From Corynebacterium glucuronolyticum (GTDB lineage: Bacteria > Actinomycetota > Actinomycetes > Mycobacteriales > Mycobacteriaceae): 64,000 nt of DNA. Shown here in pieces: positions 1 to 9,772 of the stretch. The position numbers and the translations under genes are program-made. The notes under the pieces are model-generated. The model was given only the letters and a program-made list of their open reading frames with translations. It had not been told where the DNA came from and searched no databases. The stretch's first letter is position 1, and each line of letters opens with the position of its first letter. The stretch is taken from assembly GCA_022772305.1 (NCBI GenBank), contig JALFAQ010000054.1, positions 1-64,000 of the forward strand, in the 5' to 3' direction.

Positions 1-777
1 CAGCTCAGCCCACAAGAACTCGACGAGGCCTACAACACACTATTACAAGCATTCATCCGGGATGGGAAAGACCCCGCCCAAGGATTCGTCGATGCCACCA
101 ACCACGCCATCGACTCCTACAACACCACACTCAAACTCGCCAACGGAGAAAATTTGGAAGATCGCCGAGTGGTACCCGGAACGTTATCTCCGGTGTCTCT
201 ATTACAGACCTTAGTGAATCCGGTGCCGGAAGCATTTATCGACATCAACCCGGCTGATTGCACTTATATTTCTCCAGGAACGCAAGAAACACATCCGGGA
301 GATGTTTTCTATTCCGTAGCTATATCTGCGAGAGTTCTTAATCACGGGCATGCTGGCATATTCGTTTCTGACTATGTTCCTAACCCGGATCCACGCAAAG
401 CTGGTGCATGGACAGTGGAAGCAGTGAATAAAGAAAGAGGTGTGCAGAAGCTGAACCCAGCTCGTCGAATTGGGGTTTGCAGGCCATTTTTGATGAAGGT
501 GAAGGCTGATCCTGCAGTTCAACAGCGAGCAGTGGAATTTGCAAAGTCCAAGGATGGAAAGGCTGGGTACAACATCAACTTTCCCATGACACGGTTATAT
601 CCCTACGACACGGATTCGTATAACTGCTCTCAACTTGTATGGGCTGCGTACATGAAAGCTTCCGGTGGGAAAGTTAATATTGGGAAGGCCTATAAATTTC
701 AGCCTCCTCAATACGGTGTCTACCCGTCGGATATTCTTTTTTCCAATTTGACCACTGTATACGCCACCCAACAATGA
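1..777 (+). CDS. YiiX-like permuted papain-fold cysteine hydrolase, 5' partial
   Basis: The reading frame is open from base 1, so the gene starts left of the window; the TTG at 154 is only an internal candidate start. The protein looks like a circularly permuted NlpC/P60 (YiiX/YaeF-type) enzyme. A histidine lies in the motif GHAGIF (about residue 117 of the visible part) and the presumed nucleophile cysteine in YNCSQLVWAAY (about residue 209), the His-before-Cys order typical of the permuted fold. Such enzymes cut amide or ester bonds in peptidoglycan or lipids. The substrate here is unknown. The first 50 visible residues are helical, unrelated to the catalytic part and higher in GC, so this may be the C-terminal enzyme domain of a larger, possibly secreted, protein. 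The catalytic part is AT-richer than the heme genes downstream, which suggests transfer. The next gene overlaps it by 4 bases. Confidence 0.6.
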   Translation, partial: QLSPQELDEAYNTLLQAFIRDGKDPAQGFVDATNHAIDSYNTTLKLANGENLEDRRVVPGTLSPVSLLQTLVNPVPEAFIDINPADCTYISPGTQETHPGDVFYSVAISARVLNHGHAGIFVSDYVPNPDPRKAGAWTVEAVNKERGVQKLNPARRIGVCRPFLMKVKADPAVQQRAVEFAKSKDGKAGYNINFPMTRLYPYDTDSYNCSQLVWAAYMKASGGKVNIGKAYKFQPPQYGVYPSDILFSNLTTVYATQQ

Positions 778-2012
778 TCGAGGGAATGTTGAGTATAACC
801 GGACGCAGGAAGATTCCTGTAGTATTGCTGGCTCTCTTGTTCCTGTTAGTGGTCTGCCTTGTAATCTCGGTAATCTCAGTCTGGAATGGTCCAAACAGAG
901 TCCGTGAAGGGCGCAGCGCTGAGTCTCAGGAAATCCCCACACTGCCGATGGATGTTGCGGTGTTCGGTGCTGCTACATCCGCCATGGAGTACTCTGCAAA
1001 GGACATCTGGTTTCAAACAAATGAAAAAGGAGAATACAAGCTAGAAAAGAGAAAACAGATTTATCATGTCGTTTTCGTGCCAGCCGGTGGGGGTTCGTTT
1101 GCGATCATGAACGATGGCAACCTCGATTTTGTTAATTCCGATGGTGAGACTACCGCTTCGCTTCCTACTGGGATGGACTCGTGGGGGATGCTATATGGCA
1201 GAAGGTCAGAAGATGGTAAATATGTTGGAATTCTCGCCTATTCAGATGATGCTGAGTCCTCTTTTATCTTGAGTGATGGTCAGCGAGCTAAGGCTCAGCC
1301 TCATCCAGACGGCACCGATACAATGATCATCACACCGCAAGGTCAGGTGTTTTCAGCTGCGCAAACGGTGGTCTTCAATTCAAGGGAACAATCGCGAGAG
1401 TTCTGTTTTCATTGGTTTGATTTTGACACGGATGTACAAGATCAGTGCTTCACGCTGCCGCAGGAAAGGAGTTTTGTATATGTAGTCTTGGGATTGGTCG
1501 AGGGTATACCGCGGGCATTCGTTGGGTGGACGCAGGACGGCAAAATAGGCTCCAGTCTCTACCGATTTGAGAATGGACAGTGGAAGTTTGTTAAGGATGG
1601 GCCTGGCCTCACCTTTGATTCAACAGTGCATGGTTATATCGAGCAAGAATACTTCTACAACGGTTATATATACATCCTTACTGATAAGCCTGGGCTGGTG
1701 AAATTTCCTTTCCCGGATGAAACTACAACCGCGCTTGATGCGGAATTCGTTGATCTGAGCGATATCGTAACAGGGCCGGTTATATATGTCTCAATTGATG
1801 GCAATATTTTTCATTACACGTTCTACCGTGATGAGAATCTCGTAGCGGGCCAATACGTAAGCGCTGTCAACATCGAGGATCCGTCAAAGCGGGTAGGGCC
1901 TTGGGAAATTCCCCCAGAGTTGATCAACACTGGAAAAAACAGCGTTCAGGCTGTCTACACTTTGTTTATTACCGATGAAAAGACTCGTGCCGCTTTGGGT
2001 GCGAAAGAATAA
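774..2012 (+). CDS. membrane-anchored extracytoplasmic protein, unknown function
   Basis: I do not recognise this 412-residue protein. One hydrophobic segment at about residues 11-33, after a basic RRK, looks like an uncleaved signal anchor, placing the rest outside the membrane. The body is rich in short beta-type stretches with repeated aromatic and glycine positions (for example WGMLYGRRSEDGKYVGILAYS), which would suit a beta-propeller, but no clear repeat can be assigned by eye. The ATG overlaps the stop of the upstream hydrolase as ATGA, so the two are probably translationally coupled and may act together, for example as an enzyme and its anchor, inhibitor or immunity partner; that role is inference. 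Codon use is AT-richer than in the heme genes. Confidence 0.6.
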   Translation: MIEGMLSITGRRKIPVVLLALLFLLVVCLVISVISVWNGPNRVREGRSAESQEIPTLPMDVAVFGAATSAMEYSAKDIWFQTNEKGEYKLEKRKQIYHVVFVPAGGGSFAIMNDGNLDFVNSDGETTASLPTGMDSWGMLYGRRSEDGKYVGILAYSDDAESSFILSDGQRAKAQPHPDGTDTMIITPQGQVFSAAQTVVFNSREQSREFCFHWFDFDTDVQDQCFTLPQERSFVYVVLGLVEGIPRAFVGWTQDGKIGSSLYRFENGQWKFVKDGPGLTFDSTVHGYIEQEYFYNGYIYILTDKPGLVKFPFPDETTTALDAEFVDLSDIVTGPVIYVSIDGNIFHYTFYRDENLVAGQYVSAVNIEDPSKRVGPWEIPPELINTGKNSVQAVYTLFITDEKTRAALGAKE

Positions 2013-2188
2013 GAGCATTATTGGCTGTGAGAGTGATTCCGACGGAGATATCTCTTAGTCCGTGGGATCGCAGTGGAAGGCTTTTCCAGCTGTAGTGCTG
2101 TCATTCGTAAAACCGAACAAATCAAGCTACACCCTGCACGGTAATGCAGGAAACGATGAGCCGCATCTGCAAACGATAGGGCGAAACT

Positions 2189-2220
2189 AACCCTCGTGGT
2201 TTTCTATTTTCGTGGGTTTT
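2189..2220 (+). terminator. possible terminator between the accessory pair and hemD
   Basis: AACCCTCG at 2189-2196 can pair with CGTGGGTT at 2211-2218 with one mismatch, followed by Ts. It lies in the 385-base gap 2013-2397, in which I see no gene. The pairing is imperfect, so the call is tentative. Confidence 0.3.
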
Positions 2221-2397
2221 GAATTATCCTTTATTACCACATGCCCTCCTGGGAGGTTTGCAACGGGTGAGCTTTTCTGGCTGATCCAAGAATTGCAGCG
2301 CGCAGGCAGGGCGTTTCCCCAGTTTGGGGCCAAGATGGGCCCAGGCGGGCGGGAAACACAAAAAGCGTAGGACGAAGAGAAAGCTAGAAAGCGTTTT

Positions 2398-4101
2398 ATG
2401 GCAGGCGAAAAAGGCTCCAAGGCCGATAATAAGGTGGAGTCTGCCCCAGAAAAGGGGCGGATTACCTTCGTCGGCGCTGGGCCAGGTAACCCGGAGCTGC
2501 TGACGGTGACGGCGCGGAACGTGTTGGCCCATACTGCCTACGCACTGGTCGAGCCGACTGTGTCTGAAGGCGTGTGCGCGGTTGTGGGCGTCGAGCTGCC
2601 CGTTCCGCCGCAGAAGAGGCAAGAGGCCGAGGAGGCGTACGAGAAGCTGTGCGCTGAGGCTAAGGCCGGTGGCGCCAGGCGTCGGCCACCGCGGCCCGAT
2701 CCGCCTACCGCCGCTGAAATTACGGTGATGGCGGCGCAGGACCCCGATAAGTCGGCGGACTGGCTGACAGCCAAGACCGAAGAGGGAATCGACGTTGTCC
2801 GCGTGGTCAGTGGCAACCCGCTTTCTAATCCAGCGGTGTTGGCGGAGATCAACACCGTCACCGAGCGTGGGCTTGATTTTCACATTGTCCCAGGGATGAG
2901 CCTGCCCGCCACGGTGCCCATGTTTGCTGGCATTACGTTGGATTCTAACTACACCAAGGTGGACCTCACCCTCGGTGAGGAGGTCAACTGGAAAGGTCTG
3001 GCCCAGGCGCCGCAGCCGCTGGTGATTCAGGCGGAGGCGGATCACCTGTCCACCATCTCCAGCAAGCTGTTGGAGGAGGGGCTACCCAGTGTCATGCCCG
3101 CAACGGTGACGGTGCACGGCACCACGCGGCTGCAGCGCACGCATGACACCACGCTTGCAAATTTGGGCAAGCTGGACGGGGAACTTCCCGGCACGCTCGT
3201 GGTCACGCTGGGCAAGGGTGTCGATGACCGCACGAAATACTCCTGGTGGGAGTCTCGCCCGCTGTACGGCTGGCGCGTCCTCGTGCCACGCTCGAAGGAG
3301 CAGGCTGGCCCGATGTCGGCACGCCTTGCGTCCCACGGCGCGATTCCACAGGAGGTGCCCACGATTTCGGTGGAGCCACCGCGGAACCCCGCACAGATGG
3401 ACCGCGCGATCAAGGGCATCGTCGAGGGCCGCTACGAGTGGGTCGTCCTCACCAGCGTCAACGCGGTGAAGGCCCTGTGGCGCAGGGTCACGGCGTTCGG
3501 CCTGGATGCGCGCAGTTTCGCGGGCGTGAAGTTCGCGGCTGTCGGTGCCAAGACCGCCGAGAAGATCGCCTCGCTGGGCATCACCCCGGAGCTCATGCCG
3601 CCGGCCCGCAAGCAGAATGCGCACGGTCTCGTCGAGGTGTTCCCCGAGTACGACGAGGATATCGACCCCGTTGGCCGCGTCTTCATGCCCCGCGCCGATA
3701 TCGCCACGGATGTGGTGGCCGAGGGCCTGCGCGAACTGGGCTGGGAAGTCGACGATATCACCGCCTACCGCACCGTCCGCGCCGCGCCGCCGAGCGTGGA
3801 AATCCGCGACATGATCAAGTCCGGTGGCTTCGATGCCGTCTGTTTCACCAGCTCATCGACGGTGAAGAACCTCGTTGGCATCGCCGGCAAGCCGCACGCC
3901 CGCACGATCATCGCCTGTATCGGCCCCGCCACCGCGGCCACAGCTAAGGAGATGGGCCTGCGGGTCGATGTCGTCCCGGAGGTTGCGTCCATCGTTTCGC
4001 TTGTCGACGCGCTAGCTGACCACGTGGCTGGTCTTCGTGCCGCGGGTACGCTCCCCGCGCCGAGGAAGAAGCGCAGGACGCGCAAGAAGAACGCGCAATA
4101 G
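2398..4101 (+). CDS. hemD: uroporphyrinogen-III methyltransferase / uroporphyrinogen-III synthase fusion
   Basis: This 567-residue protein joins two heme-pathway modules. Residues about 20-275 resemble tetrapyrrole (uroporphyrin-III C) methyltransferases, beginning with the glycine-rich [13 protein letters not shown] and including [12 protein letters not shown] and IVPGMS. Residues about 290-550 are a HemD domain starting at [12 protein letters not shown], with the typical VFTSVNAV-like segment ([12 protein letters not shown]) and [11 protein letters not shown]. HemD cyclises hydroxymethylbilane to uroporphyrinogen III; the methyltransferase part would lead toward siroheme or cobalamin, but may be inactive, since similar fusions are common in actinobacterial heme clusters. 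The lysine/arginine-rich tail (RKKRRTRKK) is low complexity. The gene is followed 13 bases later by hemB. Confidence 0.9.
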   Translation: MAGEKGSKADNKVESAPEKGRITFVGAGPGNPELLTVTARNVLAHTAYALVEPTVSEGVCAVVGVELPVPPQKRQEAEEAYEKLCAEAKAGGARRRPPRPDPPTAAEITVMAAQDPDKSADWLTAKTEEGIDVVRVVSGNPLSNPAVLAEINTVTERGLDFHIVPGMSLPATVPMFAGITLDSNYTKVDLTLGEEVNWKGLAQAPQPLVIQAEADHLSTISSKLLEEGLPSVMPATVTVHGTTRLQRTHDTTLANLGKLDGELPGTLVVTLGKGVDDRTKYSWWESRPLYGWRVLVPRSKEQAGPMSARLASHGAIPQEVPTISVEPPRNPAQMDRAIKGIVEGRYEWVVLTSVNAVKALWRRVTAFGLDARSFAGVKFAAVGAKTAEKIASLGITPELMPPARKQNAHGLVEVFPEYDEDIDPVGRVFMPRADIATDVVAEGLRELGWEVDDITAYRTVRAAPPSVEIRDMIKSGGFDAVCFTSSSTVKNLVGIAGKPHARTIIACIGPATAATAKEMGLRVDVVPEVASIVSLVDALADHVAGLRAAGTLPAPRKKRRTRKKNAQ

Positions 4102-4107
4102 TAGGGT
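4102..4107 (+). promoter_or_regulatory. -10 box of a possible leaderless hemB promoter
   Basis: TAGGGT lies 7 bases before the hemB ATG at 4115. In actinobacteria this spacing puts the transcription start on or next to the start codon. The AGGGGA between them could instead act as a ribosome binding site, so both readings are possible. Confidence 0.4.
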
Positions 4108-4114
4108 AGGGGAC

Positions 4115-5086
4115 ATGACTAAGCTAACGTTTCGTCCCCGACGCCTTCGTGTAAATCCTGCCATGCGGGAGCTGACGGCGGAGACGCATCTCCACCGTTC
4201 CGATCTGATTTACCCGATGTTTGTGGCCGAGGGAATCGACTCCCCGCAGGAGATTTCCTCCATGCCGGGGCAGTACCAACACACGCTTGATTCACTGGTG
4301 AAGGCTGTAGAAGAGGCGGCTAACGTCGGTGTGCTCTGCGTCGACCTGTTCGGCGTTCCCACTCACAAGGATACCACCGGCTCCCAGGCATGGGCCGAGG
4401 ATGGCATCCTCAACCAGGGTGTTGCCCGGCTGCGCAAGGAATTCGGCGACGACGTCCTCGTCATGGCCGATACCTGCCTCGACGAGTTCACCGACCACGG
4501 CCACTGTGGCGTGGTGACGGAGGATGGACGCGTCGACAACGATCCGACGGTGGAGCTCTACCAGAAGATGGCAGTCTCCCAGGCCCAAGCCGGTGCCCAC
4601 ATCGTCAGCCCCTCGGGCATGATGGACGGCCAGATCGCAGCCATCCGTGACGCACTCGATGAGAACGGCTTCGAAGATATTGCCATCATGGCCTACTCGG
4701 CCAAGTACGCCTCGGCCTTCTACGGCCCGTTCCGCGAGGCCGTCGATTCCTCCCTCAAGGGCGACCGCAAGACCTACCAGCAGGATCCACGCAACTTCCG
4801 CGAGTCTATCAAGGAAATCGAGCTGGACATTGCCGAGGGAGCGGATATGGTCATGGTGAAGCCGGGTCTGCCGTACCTCGATGTTCTGGCCGCAGTTGCT
4901 GAAATGTCCACGGTCCCCGTGGCCAGCTACCAGGTCTCCGGCGAATACGCCATGATTGAGGCGGCGGCAGCAAATGGCTGGATCGACCGCGACAGGATCA
5001 TCATGGAGTCCCTGTCCTCCATCAAGCGCGCAGGCGCCGACCAAATTCTCACGTACTACGCAGTAGAGGCAGCAAAGAAACTGTGA
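4115..5086 (+). CDS. hemB: delta-aminolevulinic acid dehydratase (porphobilinogen synthase)
   Basis: HemB condenses two 5-aminolevulinate molecules into porphobilinogen. The 323-residue length is normal for the family. The two active-site lysines are visible in [14 protein letters not shown] and in [12 protein letters not shown], and the metal-site region reads [15 protein letters not shown], with the cysteine and histidine pattern of metal-dependent forms. The ATG at 4115 ([10 protein letters not shown]) is preferred over upstream in-frame starts because family members begin just before the RPRRLR segment. Its stop overlaps the GTG of the next gene by 4 bases, so translation is probably coupled to the small membrane protein downstream. 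Confidence 0.97.
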   Translation: MTKLTFRPRRLRVNPAMRELTAETHLHRSDLIYPMFVAEGIDSPQEISSMPGQYQHTLDSLVKAVEEAANVGVLCVDLFGVPTHKDTTGSQAWAEDGILNQGVARLRKEFGDDVLVMADTCLDEFTDHGHCGVVTEDGRVDNDPTVELYQKMAVSQAQAGAHIVSPSGMMDGQIAAIRDALDENGFEDIAIMAYSAKYASAFYGPFREAVDSSLKGDRKTYQQDPRNFRESIKEIELDIAEGADMVMVKPGLPYLDVLAAVAEMSTVPVASYQVSGEYAMIEAAAANGWIDRDRIIMESLSSIKRAGADQILTYYAVEAAKKL

Positions 5087-5610
5087 CACACCCCAACGAG
5101 CAGACCACGCCAGCCACCGTAACGTTCGCGTTGCGGTGCTGGGTCGTGCTGGCCTGCGCCAAGTTCCTGGGGATGGTGCTCCAGGGAGCGGCCGGCCTGT
5201 TTCCGCAATCCGCCGCCCGGGAGGCGCTGGGGGAGAACATTCCCGAGGGCTTCGACCCGGCTGTGTACGCCAAGCTTGCCGGTGTCATGGGACTCCTCCT
5301 CAACACCGGCTTTGGCCTGCTCTTCGCAGGGCTCATTTTGTTCTTCGCCTACCGGGTGAAACAGGGTAAGAAGCAGGCGTTTTCCGCCAATTTCACCCTG
5401 CAGCTGTTCTGTGGCATCCTCATCATCGACGCAGTAATGGGCCTGACTGTGGCCTCCAGCCTCGGCGTTCCCACGTGGTTGACGCTGCTCATTGGCTGGG
5501 TGCACATCCTTATCCTTGTATCAGCGGCAACGGGCATTTACTTCAGTTCCCGCCACGACACGCGGACGTGGGTGGAAGCCAACCGCGAGCCCCCACAGCA
5601 GAGGCGATAA
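5083..5610 (+). CDS. small multi-spanning membrane protein in the heme cluster
   Basis: This 175-residue protein has about four hydrophobic segments (near residues 12-32, 60-90, 100-122 and 128-148) and no enzyme motif that I can see. Its GTG start overlaps the hemB stop (GTGA), and the next membrane protein begins one base after its stop. Tight packing between hemB and the ATPase homologue suggests a shared function with them, such as a membrane complex for heme or metal handling. That is inferred from position only. Confidence 0.75.
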   Translation: MTHPNEQTTPATVTFALRCWVVLACAKFLGMVLQGAAGLFPQSAAREALGENIPEGFDPAVYAKLAGVMGLLLNTGFGLLFAGLILFFAYRVKQGKKQAFSANFTLQLFCGILIIDAVMGLTVASSLGVPTWLTLLIGWVHILILVSAATGIYFSSRHDTRTWVEANREPPQQRR

Positions 5611-5611
5611 C

Positions 5612-6091
5612 ATGCCAGAAATGTTCCCCTCCATGTACCGTCCGGAAATGCACGAAAACCAGGGCAATTCCCAATCGGGCTACCCGGCCTCGCTGACGGC
5701 GAGCTTCTTTTTGTTCATCATCACGGCGATTCTCATGATGGTGGCTGGCCTTGTCCTGGCGACCTCCGGATACACGGGGCCGATGGATGTCGACCCGAGC
5801 TTCCGCAGTGCGGTTGTCCGCAACCAGAAGATCGTGGCGATCTTCAACATTGTGGTCGCCCTCGTCATTTCCATCCTGGCCTCCCAGCTGCGCCGTGGCT
5901 CCACGATGTCCAGGCGCTGGTTGGCGATTGTCGTTCTCGTCGCCGTTGTGGGGAACCTGCTGGCGTTTGTGGTGAAGGCCGGTGGTTTCGTCCTGGGGAT
6001 CATCCCTGTTTTGTTGGCTTTCGCCGCGCTGCTCATGTACACCTCGGCTGCGACGGCATATTTTGACCGCATCCGAGGTTTGAATGACTGA
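5612..6091 (+). CDS. small four-helix membrane protein in the heme cluster
   Basis: This 159-residue protein begins at ATG 5612 (MPEMFPSMYRPEM), one base after the preceding stop; starts further upstream would overlap that gene heavily. A hydrophilic N-terminus of about 25 residues precedes about four hydrophobic segments, including FFLFIITAILMMVAGLVLA. It is organised like the protein encoded just before it, and the pair may form a heteromeric membrane unit. It overlaps the P-type ATPase homologue by 8 bases. I know no specific function. Confidence 0.78.
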   Translation: MPEMFPSMYRPEMHENQGNSQSGYPASLTASFFLFIITAILMMVAGLVLATSGYTGPMDVDPSFRSAVVRNQKIVAIFNIVVALVISILASQLRRGSTMSRRWLAIVVLVAVVGNLLAFVVKAGGFVLGIIPVLLAFAALLMYTSAATAYFDRIRGLND

Positions 6092-8675
6092 CCTTAATTC
6101 CGTCGGTGAACGCATCGCTGAGGCGAAAGCCGCAGCGGCGAAGATCGGCATCAGCTATGACCGGCCGCGCAACCATCGCATTCGCGTCACGGATTCGAAC
6201 CAGCCCTGGCGTGGCAACAACCTCACCAGCTACGGTTTGGAGATCGAGGGGCTCAACAACGCCGCTGATGTCTCTCAGGTCATCCGCCTGCTGGAGGCCT
6301 GCCCGGGCGTTCAGGTGAGCCTCGACTTCCTAAATTCTGTGGCCTGGGTGACAGCCCCTGATGTCGTCTCCCCTTCGTTCCTCATCGAGCAACTTAAAGA
6401 GCACGGTTTCGATGCCCAGCTCACCCCTAGTTCCCTCCAGCGTCGCACGCGCCACCGTGACAAGCCAGATCACCTGCGGTTTATGGGGGAGGACGAGTCT
6501 GTGGGGGCTTTTCGACGCTACGGTCGTTTGCCTCGCTCGGAAGAGCTACGGCTCCAGCGCCTCCGTTCCGCAACAGCCCCCGAGAGATCCACCGGTTTCC
6601 TCCGTTCAGGGCAGCCATGTGCACACCGTGACGAGGCCACAGGCTACGAGGTGCTGTTTACTGCTCGCGAACTCATCACCAAGTGGCGATTGTTAGTAAG
6701 CGTTGTTTTCACGCTGCCGATCCTCGTCATGAGCTACTCCGAGTCCTTCCAGTTCGACTACTGGCAGTACGTCTGTTTCGCACTGGCCACCCCCGTCGTA
6801 ACCTACTGTGCGTGGCCTTTTCACAGGGCGGCCCTCGGTGGCTTCCGGAGAGGAATGTCCGCCCTAGATGCGGCCAGTTCGCTGGCGATAATTGCGGCTT
6901 TTTGCTGGAGTATCTTCCTCCTAGCTTGTACACCTGCAGGCAGTATTGGTTGGAATTCCATCCCGAGCCTATTTGCCTACGATTACCGGCGTATCAATGA
7001 CGGCGAGCTGTTCCTCGACGTGGCCTGTGGTACGACGGTACTTCTCCTCTTCGGCCGGATTCTCTCCCGGCGTACGCGGTCTAACCTGCTGGAGGACTGG
7101 TCACAGCGCGAAGTCATGGCCGATACTCTTGTCACTGTCGTGCGCCGCAGCCACAAGACAGGCAAACCCAACCGCACCACGTTGCCGATTTCCGAGGTTC
7201 GCAACGGTGACGACGTTATCGTTCCGACAGGTGCCATGATCCCCGCTGATGGCAACGTCATTGGCGGTGCTGGGGAGGTGGAGCACACCTTCATTCACGA
7301 CGGTACCCGCTACGCCGTGAAGGTGAGTTCGTCCGTATTCGCCGGTTCCGTTAACCGTGGCGGGCCACTTAAGATCCGCGTCACCAAAACCGGTTCGCAG
7401 ACCCGCCTGGCGGGTATCCATCGCTGGCTGGCGCAGGCAACGCAGTACTCCAACCGCTCCACCTACATCGCCACCAAGTCGGCATCCATGCTGGTGCCTG
7501 CAGCCATCACCATCGCCGTGTTGGACTTCGGCCTGTGGTGGCTCATCTCCAACAATCTCAACGCCTCCTTCGCCTCCGCGCTTGCTGTTTTGGCCTCCGT
7601 GGGGCCGGTGGCCATGGCTCTGTCTACCTCTCTGGCGATGCGCCTCGGACTGGAAAACTGCGCCCGCAAGGGTATCCTCGTTCGCAACACGGAGACGATA
7701 CGCAAGTTAGATGATGTCGACACCGTTATCTTTAACCGCGTTGGCACCCTCGCCACCGGTGAGCCCACCGTCGAATCCATCACCGCGGCACGTGGAGAGG
7801 ACTCCGAACTCGTCCTCCGCGTCGCTGGCGCCTTGGCGATGGAATCCCAGCACCCAGCCTCTCGCGCCATCGTCCGCGCCGCCCGCGAGGCCCGTGATGC
7901 CGGAACCGGCGGCGACGACATTCCGCACTGGATCGATGTCGATGATCCCACCATCACCGACGCCGGCTCCTTCGTTGGCATGGTCACCATCCCCAACAAG
8001 GACGGCGAACTTGTCACCGTCGATGCTGAGCTGTGGCGTCCGCGTGAGCTGTCCGAGCTCCGCGGACACCTCGGCTCCGTCGCCCTGTCCGGTGGTGCGC
8101 CCCTCATCGTCAACTGGGACGGCAAGACCCGCGGTGTCATCCTCCTCCACGACACAATCAAGGAGGATGCCGAGGACTCCATCGATGAACTGGAAGCCAT
8201 GGGCCTGGAGACGATCATGATCTCGCGCGACATCTACCCCGTGGCCCGTCGCTTCGCCGACACCCTGGGCGTATCGAAGGTGCTCGCAGGCATCGCCCCC
8301 GGCAAGAAGAACCTTGCCGTCCGCAGCGTCCACACTGCCGGCGCAAACGTGGCTATGATCGGCGATTCCTCCGTCCTGTCCTGCCTCAAGGTGGCCGATG
8401 TTGGAGTCCTCTTCGGAACGGGTGAATCCCTCAACACCAAGGAAGCAGACGTGGTTCTCTTCCGCGACGATGCCAGCTCTATCCCCGAAATGCTCGCCCT
8501 GGCGCGCCGGGTGTCCGCGCTCGCAGACCGCAACATCATCTTCGCCTGGGCCTACAACATTGCGGCGATGGTGGCATCCGTGGCCGGTGTCCTGCACCCG
8601 ATGATCGCTACGCTGCTCATGGTCGGCTCCTCGCTTGTGATCGAGGGGGTCTCGTCCCGCGTGCGAAACTATTAG
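6084..8675 (+). CDS. P-type ATPase homologue with degenerate catalytic motifs
   Basis: The 863-residue protein follows the domain order of heavy-metal P1B ATPases: an N-terminal ferredoxin-like segment (about 45-115) without the CxxC metal site, transmembrane helices, actuator, phosphorylation/nucleotide part and C-terminal helices. The defining catalytic residues are altered. The phosphorylation motif DKTGT reads NRVGT, with Asn at about residue 551 in place of the phosphorylated Asp. The actuator TGE is replaced by HDG at 405-407. The membrane CPC is GPV at 507-509. TGD reads SRD at 714-716, and the hinge GDGxND reads GDSSVLS from 760. The HP pair of the N domain survives (MESQHPAS). The frame is intact and codon use matches its neighbours, so this looks like a maintained non-pumping protein rather than fresh decay. 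It lies between hemB and hemE. Confidence 0.88.
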   Translation: MTDLNSVGERIAEAKAAAAKIGISYDRPRNHRIRVTDSNQPWRGNNLTSYGLEIEGLNNAADVSQVIRLLEACPGVQVSLDFLNSVAWVTAPDVVSPSFLIEQLKEHGFDAQLTPSSLQRRTRHRDKPDHLRFMGEDESVGAFRRYGRLPRSEELRLQRLRSATAPERSTGFLRSGQPCAHRDEATGYEVLFTARELITKWRLLVSVVFTLPILVMSYSESFQFDYWQYVCFALATPVVTYCAWPFHRAALGGFRRGMSALDAASSLAIIAAFCWSIFLLACTPAGSIGWNSIPSLFAYDYRRINDGELFLDVACGTTVLLLFGRILSRRTRSNLLEDWSQREVMADTLVTVVRRSHKTGKPNRTTLPISEVRNGDDVIVPTGAMIPADGNVIGGAGEVEHTFIHDGTRYAVKVSSSVFAGSVNRGGPLKIRVTKTGSQTRLAGIHRWLAQATQYSNRSTYIATKSASMLVPAAITIAVLDFGLWWLISNNLNASFASALAVLASVGPVAMALSTSLAMRLGLENCARKGILVRNTETIRKLDDVDTVIFNRVGTLATGEPTVESITAARGEDSELVLRVAGALAMESQHPASRAIVRAAREARDAGTGGDDIPHWIDVDDPTITDAGSFVGMVTIPNKDGELVTVDAELWRPRELSELRGHLGSVALSGGAPLIVNWDGKTRGVILLHDTIKEDAEDSIDELEAMGLETIMISRDIYPVARRFADTLGVSKVLAGIAPGKKNLAVRSVHTAGANVAMIGDSSVLSCLKVADVGVLFGTGESLNTKEADVVLFRDDASSIPEMLALARRVSALADRNIIFAWAYNIAAMVASVAGVLHPMIATLLMVGSSLVIEGVSSRVRNY

Positions 8676-8681
8676 GGCACA

Positions 8682-9746
8682 ATGGGGGTTATGAACCGCA
8701 GACAGCTGACCCACGCACCGCTCCTTCAGGCCGCCCGCGGCGAAACCCCCGACCACACACCCGTGTGGTTCATGCGCCAGGCTGGGCGCAGTCTCCCCGA
8801 ATACCGGAGAATCCGGGCCACCGTCGGGATGCTGGAATCCTGCTTCGATCCGGAGCTGTTGGCAGAGATCACGCTGCAGCCCGTGCGTCGCCACGGTGTC
8901 GACGGGGCGATCCTCTTTTCCGATATCGTCGTGCCCCTCAAGGCCGCCGGGGTGAACCTCGATATTGTCCCCGGACGAGGCCCCGTGCTGGATCATCCCC
9001 TGCGCACCCGTGAGGATGTGGAGGCCCTCCCCATCCTCGAGCACGAGGTCACCGAGGTTGCCCAGGGGATTGAGATCATCCTCGACGAGCTCACCGATCA
9101 GCAGGCGCTCATCGGCTTCGTCGGGGCGCCGTTCACCCTCGCCAGCTACCTCGTCGAGGGTGGCCCGAGCAAGAATCACATCCACACGAAGGCACTCATG
9201 CACAACGACCCAGACACGTGGGCGCTGCTCATGGAGAAGATCACCGCAACGGTAACCACCTTCCTCCACACGCAGATGCACGCCGGCATCGACGCCATGC
9301 AGCTTTTCGATTCCTGGGCCGGATTCCTCTCCGAGCACGATTACCGCACCTACGTGCAGCCGTACTCCGCCCGGATCCTCCAGACAGCAGAGGACATCCC
9401 CAGCATCCACTTCGGCGTGGGCACGGGCGAGTTACTTCCGGACCTTGCCACCGCCGGTGCCGATGTCGTCGGCGTGGACTGGCGCGTCCCCCTCGATCGC
9501 GCCGCCGAACGCATCCACCGCGTATCCGGCCGCGCCACCGGCCTGCAGGGCAACCTGGATCCGGCCATGCTCTTCACCAGCCATGACGCAATCGTAACCG
9601 AGGTCACCCGCATCAGGGCCGAGGCAGCCTCTGCCATCGCCGCCGGTGACGCGACGGGCCACATTTTCAACTTGGGGCACGGTGTCCTCCCCGATACGGA
9701 CCCGGATGTCATCACAGAAACTGTGGAATTTATCCACGAGTCCTAA
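8682..9746 (+). CDS. hemE: uroporphyrinogen III decarboxylase
   Basis: HemE removes four carboxyl groups from uroporphyrinogen III to give coproporphyrinogen III. The signature WFMRQAGRSLPEYR near the N-terminus contains the substrate-binding arginine, and FSDIVVP, GAPFTLASYLVEGG and IFNLGHGVLP match conserved family segments. The 354-residue length is normal. ATG 8682 and ATG 8691 (MNRRQLTHAP) are both possible starts. It begins 6 bases after the ATPase homologue. Confidence 0.97.
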   Translation: MGVMNRRQLTHAPLLQAARGETPDHTPVWFMRQAGRSLPEYRRIRATVGMLESCFDPELLAEITLQPVRRHGVDGAILFSDIVVPLKAAGVNLDIVPGRGPVLDHPLRTREDVEALPILEHEVTEVAQGIEIILDELTDQQALIGFVGAPFTLASYLVEGGPSKNHIHTKALMHNDPDTWALLMEKITATVTTFLHTQMHAGIDAMQLFDSWAGFLSEHDYRTYVQPYSARILQTAEDIPSIHFGVGTGELLPDLATAGADVVGVDWRVPLDRAAERIHRVSGRATGLQGNLDPAMLFTSHDAIVTEVTRIRAEAASAIAAGDATGHIFNLGHGVLPDTDPDVITETVEFIHES

Positions 9747-9772
9747 AATACGTAACGAAAGGAATGATGTCA

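Noticed and set aside
2224..3045. Reverse-strand frame over the start of hemD
   Set aside because: It lies opposite the conserved methyltransferase domain and is explained by GC-rich third-position bias.
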